64,000 nt of DNA. Origin: Omphiscola glabra. Taxonomy: Eukaryota > Mollusca > Gastropoda > Lymnaeidae. Under the pieces are notes generated by a model. It was not told the DNA's origin and made no database searches. It saw nothing but the letters and a program-made list of their open reading frames with translations. Location: assembly GCA_964017045.1 (NCBI GenBank), contig OZ024794.1:23045359-23109358 (forward strand), read 5' to 3'. A program made the translations under genes and the position numbers. Every line of letters starts with the position of its first letter. Within the stretch, counting starts at the first letter, position 1. Positions 24,701 to 36,700 of the stretch are shown here, piece after piece.

Positions 24701-27700
24701 TGGTTAATAGAAGTCAACCTGTCTCCATCATTAGGATGGTAAGTTATTTTTAAACTCTCTTTGAATTTGATAAAATAAACTTTATTTCATTTTCTGATTT
24801 TTGCCTCTTGCCAATAAAATAAGTTTAGACATAATTAAGTACATTTTCTCATGGTATGTCTACAATATTTATTGCCAGGGCATGTTTGTCACAAGTTAGA
24901 TGTCTTGTATTATCAGCCATATCATTGACAAAAATCATATTTTATATAGTTGGTTGAGGAACTGTAGTACAGTACAATCCTTCATTTTAAAATATTTTTT
25001 AAATATCATGAAAAGGTCACAATGAACCCATAGTGCATTTATATGAATTTCAGTGACACTCCAATTGATGTGAAAATCAAAAGCAATATGCTATGTGATC
25101 TGTTAAATCTTGTTGGTAGGTATCTGTCTTACAAATTAATTTTTTTAGCACTTATTCATATATTTGTTACAGGCCTTATAATTTAACCAACTGACACTAT
25201 CTGCCCTGCTTAATCTGAACCAAGGGCTCATGATATATGTAAAAAAATTAAATACATGTCTTTAGAATTCAAATTATTTTAGATATATTTAAATCATGAT
25301 TTTGAACAGACCAAAGCTAAAACAGACCTAATTGTGCCATGTCATATTCAAATCAAAACCCAGTTGGCCAAAAGATTTTGAAAAACATTAACATTTTATA
25401 TGAGGTTTTTCACTATTTATGTTGAATCACATAAAGTGTAGAAAAAAATGAAAATTTTCTTTTGATCAAATTGTTTCCCCTTCTAATATAAGTGGTTTAA
25501 ATGTATCACATTTTGATTTTTGTTAATTCCTGCCTTCTTCTCTGGGAAAAGAACCTATCTTAGTGTAGCTGAAATATTTCCATTGAAAACTTTTTGCTTT
25601 TGTTATTTAAATTTGATAATTTTTATGTGATCTTGAGTCTCATTGTTTAAATTAAATTGTAGGCCTTAGGTGCTACTCCCCATCCAATTATTTCTGTGGC
25701 CGCAAAGATTATGGATTTACTGATAAACTCGTTGAAAGGATTCAGGTAAAGTGAAATTGTAATTTGCAAGGTAAGTTATAAATAAACTCAATTTTTTCCT
25801 GGCAGAGACATACAAGCATAGTGGTTTAAATAAATCTCTGTTACTTAAGGACTAAGCAGTTTTATAAAATATTTCCACTTGTGTTATTATTCTAGGGCCT
25901 TAGATTAGCATCAGAATAAAGATAATTAAAAGAAATTTGTTTAAAAATTGTTACTTCCAACTCAAGGCAGTGATTCAAACATTAATAAATATAAATTATG
26001 TGATTAAAGGATTTAATTCTAATAACTTGCATTAAAAAAATATCTATAACACAGGTGACAGTTGGCTATTACTATTATTCAAAATGCAGAGAACTGATTC
26101 ACTTGGTCTTTGGTTTGCATAATGCAAAGAAAGAATTCAAAATGTTGGTTGCTGAGGAGAAAGAGGTAAACATAGTCTTTGTATAATATGTTTTTCAAAG
26201 TCATATCTGAAAAAAATAATGATTTACAAGGGATGTTTGCAAGTTAAGAAAAATATACTAACCCATAGATCAAAATATAGTGAATAGCATAGTCATTTAC
26301 TTTACTAAGTTAATGTGAGGTTTTTCACTATTTATGTTAAATCTCACGTCTCATCAATTCAATGTTTTTGCATGAAATTCTATTTTGTATTTTCAGGTTA
26401 TCACACAAAAACTAAAATTTTTATGCGTAGTAAAATTCTATAATACTTAAATAAAAAGAAAGGTCGAAAATAAAATGTGTATATATGATTATATATTAAA
26501 CCCTGAAGTACAAAACTGTGTAAGTAGACATTAATATTTGTTTATGCAAAGCTATTTTGCATGACGCAACATTAATTAAGGCTGTTTTATGCCATCGGCT
26601 ATTTGTATTTATTTTTTCTATCATGTGAATAATTTAAGATTTAAATAAAATTAAAACAAAAATAATGCCAGTTAAAATGTTTCTCAGAGGCATGCTTCTG
26701 AACGAGATAAACAGCCAAAGGTAGAGAATCAGAAAAGGGAGCCAGCCACCCTTACACTAACTCTAAGCCCTAAAGAAATAGAGATGATTCGTCAGGTTAG
26801 AGAGGAGGAAACCAGATCTGGAGGCTGGCTGCGAGTTTTTCCTACAGCAGACAGTTGGGACAAATACTGGTAACATTGTTTCTCTAAGTTTATTTATACA
26901 TACACGACCTTAATCACGCTTCATTTACTGTATATATTATTATTGTTTAAGCTGAATATTCTCTAAGGAAATCAAAGTAATTTTAATACTTCTCTACTTT
27001 GATTATATATTTTATCAAAATACAGTAGAAGTCCATTAGTCCGGCATCCAACAGTCCGGAATGCCCGATAGTCCAGCATCGCTTTGGAAAATTATAAAAA
27101 TTTTGGTTTTCTCCAAAAGTGTGTCTTTAAAGCAAATAAAAACGCTCGAGAGCAAATAAAAACGCTCGAGAGCTATTGGGAAGTTTTCGGGGTAGTTCGG
27201 GATCATCAGGAAGCGCTCGGTATTGTTTGGAAACAATTAGCGGCCGGCTAGTCTCAGCTGTCACAACAGAAAAGGAAAAAATCAGCTGGGCAGAAGCTGC
27301 AGAATCACTAAATAAGTTTATCTCTTTTGCTGAGGCTAGTACTAGCTACAGTGCTTCAGAAATTATTGATTTCCATATCATTAGAAATAAATTTTATACT
27401 AAACGCCAAAAGTCAAGAAAACAAAAAGACATTCGTGACTTTTTTAAAATCTAAGTGAATTATGTTTGTATTTGCATACTGTATTTGTAGTTTAATTATT
27501 AACCTAATTGTTCTTATAATTACGATTTATGTATGTATGTAGTTAAAAAAACAAAGTACATTTGTTTTATGGCAAAGCCTACACTAAAAAGAAGGGGCAC
27601 CGCTCGATAGACCGGAATTTTCGGTAGTCCGGCACCGAGCCTCGGATTATCGGACTTCTACTGTATTAAATAATTTTTTAAATAATGTTGTTCAATTTAA

Positions 27701-30700
27701 TCCTTAGGGGATTCTTGTCTTTTCCTACAAGAAATAATCTTATATTACACCAAAGACTTTTTCCAGAAATGTAAGTAAAAAGAAAGTTGTCTTCTTCCGC
27801 TATGAATTTAATTTTTATTGTCAACTTTGAGTTTTGATGAATTTATGTCAGTGCTATTCATTCAAAGTTGACGACCTCCCATATTTACTAATAAACTTTT
27901 TGTGGTAATGTGATGCATTCAACACATCTTTTCTCATGTTCTTTGCTATGTAGTTATTAATGGCAGTGCTTGAGTCTAACCTTTCAGGCCCTACAACTAA
28001 CATATATGTCATGTCTTCATCTTCTTCTTTTTCACCCGAGTTCCATAATTTTTCTCTCAATATGTGACTTTAAAATAAAACATTGATTTCATTGATGTAC
28101 TTTTCTGTATGAATTAACATTGAAGGATTGAACTGTTGCATTGGTATCACAGTCCATAAAGGGAAAACAGATTCATTAAATTTTTTATTTTATTTCTGCC
28201 AATTTTGATTTCCATGCTTAATTGTCTACAGTCTTCTGAATTAGATGGTTGAGGTCTATTACTTAAGTCTTAGTATTACCACTTTCCAAAGAACCTTGCT
28301 GGGTTAATGTGCACTTTCAAGCCGGCTATTTGCTCAAATTCTCTTGAAATGCAAAGGTCTTGGTTAAATCCATGTTCTGGGTGCATGGTTGCACTTTTTT
28401 TTTACACGATACTTACAAATCTAAAAGCCTAGTATTACCTTATTCTACCTAGTACTGTCCTATTCTACCTAGTTCTGTACCTATGTTATGTCTAATTATG
28501 TCAGTTTCCAGAGGAGAAACACCAAATTACAGATCTCAACATAAAAAATTAAGGTGTAGAGAAAGTAGAGACAAAAAGTACTTAGGTGTCACCATTAAAT
28601 ATAAGCTAACATGGCATGAGCAGGGCCAAATGCTGTATAAAAAAATTCAACCAAAGACTTTTCTACCTTAAAAATACTACAATTTCAGTGTCAACAAACA
28701 AGTCGTTAACTTATTCTCCAGTGCAACAATTGGAAGCCTACTTAATTTCAGTATTAGCTGGTGGTGTGGGAATTCATCGTCTGATATTAAACACCAAATA
28801 AACAGACTAATCAAGAAAGCTAGGAACATCACACATACTAAAAATCCTTCACTTGAAGAACAATTTGAAAAAAATATTATCGTAAAACTAAACAAATTTT
28901 GGATGATATATCCCACCCTCTCATCACAGATATTTAGATATTTAGGATCGGCCCAGTTTGGGATTAATTCTTTCTCTCAAGGCGAAGACTGAAAGATATA
29001 AAATTAGTTTGTTCCCCAATCTGTACTAATTTACCAGTGTGCTTACCCAGAAGTCACAAAATTTAAATGATCACTAATTAAATCTCTGTTATGACTAAGG
29101 GAGTTCACTGAATGGCTGTTATTTCACACTAGAGAAGTAATTTAATGTAGATGTCTTTGGTCTTGTGTTTAAATTGTTTTAGTTGGAAAATGTGGATTTT
29201 ATTAAAATATGTATTTATTTGTACAATGTAATCAAAAAGCATTTCCATTTGTTTGGATGAATAAAATAATCTTATCTTATAAAGAAACATACATTTTACT
29301 ACTACAGTATTCTACATGCACATAAGATAAATATTATTCGCGAAGTCAGTGATTTTATTCTTTAGAGAAATAATTCTCAACTCAGGCCTATATTAAGTTA
29401 TTACTGTTAGAGATTTAAAAAAAAAATTTCTTATATTTTTAGGCATGATGTTATGAGTGCTGGTAAAGCACCAGATGCAGGATTGACCATCCCAAATGAG
29501 TCTGAGTAAGAGTATTTAAAATAAAATTATTTATCATTGTGTTCTTTTTAGGGCTAGTTATTATTTGCATTAAAGATATATTTCTATAGGATGAAAGGTT
29601 ATTTTTATTTGTGACATTTTATTAATAGAATGTTTAAATGCAGACCTGGTTACTCTTACAATTTTATCACATAACGTACAATTTTGAGAGGTCTCTTGTG
29701 ATTGTACATCAAGACAAGTCAGAACTTCACTTTTAAGAGACTAGGTTGAAAAAAAATATTTCCATAGTTTTTCAAATTAATTTTACTCCCTACCTTTTTT
29801 TTTCTTTGAAGTAGATTTCCCCTTCTATCATTGTATTAATTTGTCTAAACTTTCAAATAGAGTTGAACAGTTTCAACAATCTGTGCCACAGTAAACTCAC
29901 AAGGGAATATTTTGACCACATATGCGCAAATTAATTCACTAGCCACGATCAACCTCATTACTGAGGTCAGCCAATGATACATTTACCCCAGCTCAGATAA
30001 TGATCTTATAATCTTAGTTAACTTGTGAATCAGTTGTGTAAGACAACAGCCAGCAAATTTACCTATCTGATTGCCGTATTTCAAGGAATAAATGGGTCTT
30101 AACAGCTGGATGGACAATAAGCCCTGAGGTCTAATTCTCCCTGAGGAGTCCGGCCAGAGCTAAAAATCTGTATACCAAGCTGTGAGCCCTCACCAGATAA
30201 GACTGCGAGTTTCAAGGACTCTAAAACACCCCCCCCCCCTTTAGATCTATTATTTTCTTTCAGCCCGCACAAGTTTTTCATAAAGTATTACGGCCCCACT
30301 TACATTTTGAATTGTGCAGGCCTGAACTAAGCCATGAGTAATATAAGTCATTTTGCCGCTGTCCATCTCCGTCTATCAAAGTGGCTATGATGGGCACCTT
30401 TTTATCTGCAATGCAGAACTGTATCATTCATATACTTAGGGAACTGACTTTGTTAGACATGTATTGAGATCAAGTTATTGTATACATTGTATTCTATGTT
30501 TATTTACTACTACAACATAAGATAATAATTGATATAGTATTATACACTTTTGAGTGTACTATTTTTGGTTTTCTAGGGTAACCAGGTCTATAGATATTTG
30601 TAAATATTTGCATATGTTTAACTTTACGACTTGATATTTAACTTAACAGAAATAATTTGATAAAATTATGCATACATGAAAATGAACAGCATTTTAACTT

Positions 30701-33700
30701 GCTGTTTGTATTTACATTGATGAACACCTGAACTAACTTGTACATATTCAGAAATCAGCTCTTGTTCAGAATGACTGGAAGCAGAGCAAAAGAAAATCAG
30801 GTCTGTTGCAATAAAATTGATATATTTTTTAAAAAAATTTTGGAAACATACTCAATCAACTTTTAGCCTTCTCATAGTGATAGTGTTAAACTGGCCTAAA
30901 GGAAAATAGTTATGACTTCAAATCTGTCTAAGAGGACTCAGATAATTTATAGCTGTTACAATTATGATATTTTCCAACTACATTTTTTTGTCTAATACGT
31001 TTTAAATGCAGATTTAAATACATTTTCTAACAACATTTCAGAGAATCAGTAAGGCCTACATTCAGACTTTGAATAGAATTGATCTTTATGAATCTTCTCT
31101 GCAAATTTTACCACCTCATGGTTTTGGAGTGAAGGACAAATTAGGTAAATTTATCTCCATGGTAATAATTATTTTAACAACGATAATAAAGGCTATACTA
31201 TGTTCAATGTAATAAAGGTTACAAAATAGGAAAAATAACAAAAGAGAGTAAAGCTTTACTGCCTGGATGATAACATCTTTTGGAGCTATGTCATCCTTTG
31301 ACTTATTTATAGTGTGAATTTCTTTTGTATGTAATATTTCCTATAGGATTGCTTTTGTTGACAAATTTCCTGTTTTTTTTTTTTTTACTTTACAGCCACA
31401 CTCATACCATTTTCCTTTCTTATGATTGAAAATTATGCTTCCTTCTATAGATGAGACCTCTAGCAGTCAAGACTTAAATGAAATCTTTGTGTATAAATCC
31501 CATGGTGGAAGTGATTCCGATACATCGGATGGTAATTGTCAGTGGTTGTCATGAATAATCAATACCTGTAAATAAAAATTTGGGAGTTCATTTCAACCTA
31601 AACGATTGAGCACAGCTTGTAATCCTTATTTTTGTTTCAACTAGGAAAAAAAATCTTTTAAAATGGACACATTTAATGTTTGGAGACAAATTATATTAGG
31701 ATATTCATTATTTTTTTTTTTTATTGAACATACATTTTTAACGCATCAAAAATGTTTTTTGTTTACACCCACAATGCTCACTATTGCACATCTTTGTATG
31801 TCCATATCCCTTCAATATTACATTATACATTGGTTTACATCAAAGACTGTACTTACATCAGGTACAAATAAAAGTGCAGAAAGATGTGCTCAAATCAGAG
31901 CTAGTGAATTACAGTTCAAAGCTCTTAAGCAGTACATTGTTATTCAACTGCATCGAGGATCTGAACTAAGGTATGACATCTCATTGAAATTCTTGCACAC
32001 CTATTTAAAGTCTAAAAATAATGTTGAATTTTAACAAGTACCTGGGGAATAGCAAACATAATGGGATGCAAAAATAAATGAAATACATGTGTAGGATTAC
32101 ACAAACAATGTAACTGAAAATACTGAAAGTTTGTCTTCAGTGTACTATTTCAAGACAACTCAAGATTCTTTTTTTTCTGCTTCGAATTCAGATGGAGCTT
32201 TGAATGGATCTGAATCCATGCACATTAATAGATTTTATCAATTTAAAATCATTAAACAAATTATTATACTGCCTCATCAGTAACCATTTGTAGGAGCTTC
32301 TGTGAGTTACTTGACTTTACCAGGTTTGCACACTCTGATAACCACTGTATGGGGGGGGGGGGAGCAACAACTTTATAAGTTTATTGATGTGGTTTAATTA
32401 TTACTGTCAGCCTCATTCCCATATTAGATCATCTATTTTAATCATCTCATGTGAACAATAGCACTAACAATGTTTTTTCAGTGAAGTTCAAGCAAGAATG
32501 AGTTTTGCTATGTACTTAACACACATCTTGCATAGATTGCTAGCAAGCTGCACTGAACCTGATAGTCAAGACAATGCCAGTTATCAACAAGAGTTATTGG
32601 TATGTTTATCTAACTGTGGTGTATATTAGATTCACCTTTTTTTTGTCCTCACCCAAAGGAAAACAAGCACTAAAACAGGTGTAATTGGTTCCAATATCAA
32701 AGGGAATGTATTTATAATGGCAATAGATCAAATAAGCACCAATACATTTTAGTTTCTAGCTGTTATATTGTATAATGGGATCCTGTTCCTGGTGGCATCC
32801 CATTCTCTTGTAGATCCTGTTCCTGGTGGCATCCCATTCTCTTGTAGATCCTGTTCCTGGTGGCATCCCATTCTCTTGTAGATCCTGTTCTTGGTGGCAT
32901 CCCATTCTCTTGTAGATCCTGTTCCTGGTGGCATCCCATTCTCTTGTAGATCCTGTTCCTGGTGGCATCCCATTCTCTTGTAGATCCTGTTCTTGGTGGC
33001 ATCCCATTCTCTTGTAGATCCTGTTCCTGGTGGCATCCCATTCTCTTGTAGATCCTGTTCCTGGTGGCATCCCATTCTCTTGTAGATCCTGTTGGTGGCA
33101 TCCCATTCTCTTGTAGATCCTGTTCCTGGTGGCATCCCATTCTCTTGTAGATCCTGTTCTTGGTGGCATCCCATTCTCTTGTAGATCCTGTTCCTGGTGG
33201 CATCCCATTCTCTTGTAGATCCTGTTCCCTGGTGGTATCCCATTCCCTGGTAGAATCCCCTTCCCCAATTGGATTCCATCCATGTTGGGATCCATTCCCT
33301 GTTGTGATCTTGTTACCTGGTGGGATCCAGTGACCAGGTGGGGGTCGCATTTCCCGGTTGGATTCCATTTCCCGGTGGATAACATTCCTGGTAGGATCAC
33401 ATTCCAAGTGGGATTCTGTTCCCTTGTGGGATTATAAAGGGTATGTTTACCAACTTTGTCCAAGAGACCTATCAATACACGTAGAAGCATATACTGTAAT
33501 ACATAGCTTTGGCCATTATATAAGATAAAATTATTTGGAAACTGTCTAGAAACTTTCAACATTACCTTTAAATCTAATTCCATTACACTCAAGGAAACTC
33601 ATTGAAAGTAATGGAAACATAATAAACATAACAAGGACATTTATATAACCTTAAAACAAGTTTAGAAAAAAACAAATCTTCTAAAATAATATACAAATTT

Positions 33701-36700
33701 CATGAAACTTATAAAAATATAACTAAGTGATATGGAGAAATGCCCCAGGAAGGTTATGGAAATCAATGGAACTAAAGTAATATTTTCACAAGCTTTTAGA
33801 TCCCACTATAGCTTTTAGATCCCACTATAGCTTTTATATCCCACTATATATCCCTTTGGAACAATATAGAACTTCCTGGAACATTCTAGATTTAATGTAA
33901 TACCCTCCTTGAAACATGTGAAAAATGACTCTTCTATGTAATTATTTTTCCAAAACAAATCCACAACAAATGCCATAACTATAGACATTTTTAATTTGAG
34001 TTTAAAGAGGGGTCCTATTGATGGCTCATTCCATAAGGTACTGTTTTAGTTATGCCTGAGATACGGGCCTATAAAAATCATTCAGATGAGTTAAAATGTA
34101 AAAGTTGTCCCATTAAATTCGGGTTAAAAATGCCATAGATCTAGCCTTTTAAATTATCAAACATTTTTAAAGTTCAAAACCCCCCATTATTTCACTCTGG
34201 ATAATGCCAAGTTTGGTTAAGATTCATTAATCCATGGAGATACGTATGTGGAACAAATAAGAAATTTAAGGAGAAATAATTTGGGCTCCCTGCCTAGGAA
34301 TGGATATTATGAGCCACCAAGATTTGAATCTGGAGAATCAAGAGTTTTTTGTACTAAGTTTGGTCTAGAGCAGGGGTGGCCAGACCTGTAGTAACTGAGA
34401 GCCATTTTTAAAATATAAAAAATTGTTGAGAGCCGCATTGAAGCACTGGGTCATGACCCCATTCGCAATGAAAAATTCCTTTTGTGTTTTATTTTTAAAA
34501 ATTACTTTTTATCGAATTTAATGATTTAAACATTTCAATTGTTTTAACCCTAACCGTATGTTGAAGAAATATATGAGTTGCAGTTACACAATTGAAGAAA
34601 TATATGCGTTACAGTTCCCAAATTATTCCTTTGTTTCAGTAAAGATTTTTAAAAAAAACTTTAATTTATTTTTGATATTATATATTGCAAACGAAAAGTT
34701 TTAATTTCATAAATTGTTCGCGAGCCGCAATGTGAACACAGAAGAGCTGCATGCGGCTCGCGAGCCGTGGTTTTGCCACCATTGGTGTAGATCCATCCAT
34801 TCATGGATGAGCATTTGTTGATCATTTTATTAGTATAGTTCATATTAGAGAAAAATGACATTTTGGCCCCAAACGGAATATTTTTGAAAGGTTCCAAACC
34901 CCTCCAGTATTTCTTTCTGGATACTAATGGTTATGTGGTCAAGGTCCATCACTCCATGTAGAAATGTAGAGATACAGTAAGTTACGGACACAAAAAATTG
35001 TTTTGTGAGCAATTAAAAATGTTAATGTATGCAAAGAGGACGGTAATATTAAATATTATTTGAAACAAGTTTTAATCATTTATCAACTCCTAACTAACAC
35101 TAACAATGAGAGGGCTGTAAAAATGGATCTCATTTTGTAATTATCAATGGTCATGATATGGTTTCATTTGAATTACATTTGTTTTGCAGATATTATTTTC
35201 AAATGTTAAAATATAATACAGATATAATACATTTGCTAACCTTGTCTAGAAATGAATTAGAATGTCTTTTTAATCAGACTGGTGGATGACTAAAAATTTG
35301 ACCAAAACTTTCATGAATGTTCATATTGACTCAGGACAGAGGATATTTTTAGGAATCATATCTGTGAAAATGATGTAAATTCATTTATTAGAACAATTGT
35401 GTAAGACCAATATTTAGTTGTGTTATCTCGAGTCTCATTCTGGAACTATTATCATCCTAGACAGTTATTTCCCATAAAGTCCTGATGCTTAGAGCTTTCT
35501 TTACCATCAGACCCATTGCAGTAAATCCACCTTAGAGCTTTCTTTACAATCATACCCATTGCAGTAAATCCACTTCCTAGTTTGGATCTCTTGTGTCTGA
35601 TCGGAGTTGACTTATTTATTCATTTAACACAGGATTTAGTTGTGCAGTTCTTAAATAGATCGTGTGAACAACTTTCTGAGGCCTTAACAAAAGAAGTTCC
35701 CTCAGAAAATGTGCCATTGTCAAACAAAGTGAACTTGATGGCTGAACATTTAGCTGGTTTTATTAAAGTCTATTCCCAGGTGAGTGCATCAATTTTTTTA
35801 ACACAATGCAATAAATGTTGCTTATGATAGAATAATTCAAATGTGAAAATAAAAACAAATTGAAAACTGTATCATGAATCATCCTTTAAATCTCTATGAT
35901 CGATTGTAGAAAACACATGAGATGATTGAACTAGAGAGATCTGAACCAAAGTGTAAAGATAACCAGTCTGTTACCCTTGACTCTGCCAGGTTCATCCAGT
36001 ATGTCCATCTTGCTAAGTGAGTACCTGCCCAGGGATAATTAGATCAGCATCATTTAACTTTAATTGCTTTCATTTTTGGGAATTTTTGTTTTATTGATAT
36101 GAAACACAGAGATGTCACCTTTGATATAAGTTACGGTTGCTATCACAAAAGGAGTTGCTCACTATGATATGAAACACAGAGATGTCACCTTTGATATAAG
36201 TTACGGTTGCTATCACAAAAGGAGTTGCTCACTATGATATGAAACACAGAGATGTCACCTTTGATATAAGTTACGGTTGCTATCACAAAAGGAGTTGCTC
36301 ACTATGATATGAAACACAGAGATGTCACCTTTGATATAAGTTACGGTTGCTATCACAAAAGGAGTTGCTCACTATGATATGAAACACAGAGATGTCACCT
36401 TTGATATAAGTTACGGTTGCTATCACAAAAGGAGTTGCTCACTATGATATGAAACACAGAGATGTCACCTTTGATATAAGTTACGGTTGCTATCACAAAA
36501 GGAGTTGCTCACTATGATATGAAACACAGAGATGTCACCTTTGATATAAGTTACGGTTGCCATCACAAAAGGAGTTGCTCACTATGATATGAAACACAGA
36601 GATGTCACCTTTGATATAAGTTACGGTTGCTATCACAAAAGGAGTTGCTCACTATGATATGAAACACAGAGATGTCACCTTTGATATAAGTTACGGTTGC

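Noticed and set aside
27854..28060. Minus-strand frame of 68 aa with protein-like composition
   Set aside because: No recognised family, antisense in a TTLL5 intron, and no splice partners; left out for lack of support.
32756..33592. 278-aa minus-strand frame ([15 protein letters not shown] repeats)
   Set aside because: Product of the 34-bp array in a TTLL5 intron; several frames are equally open.
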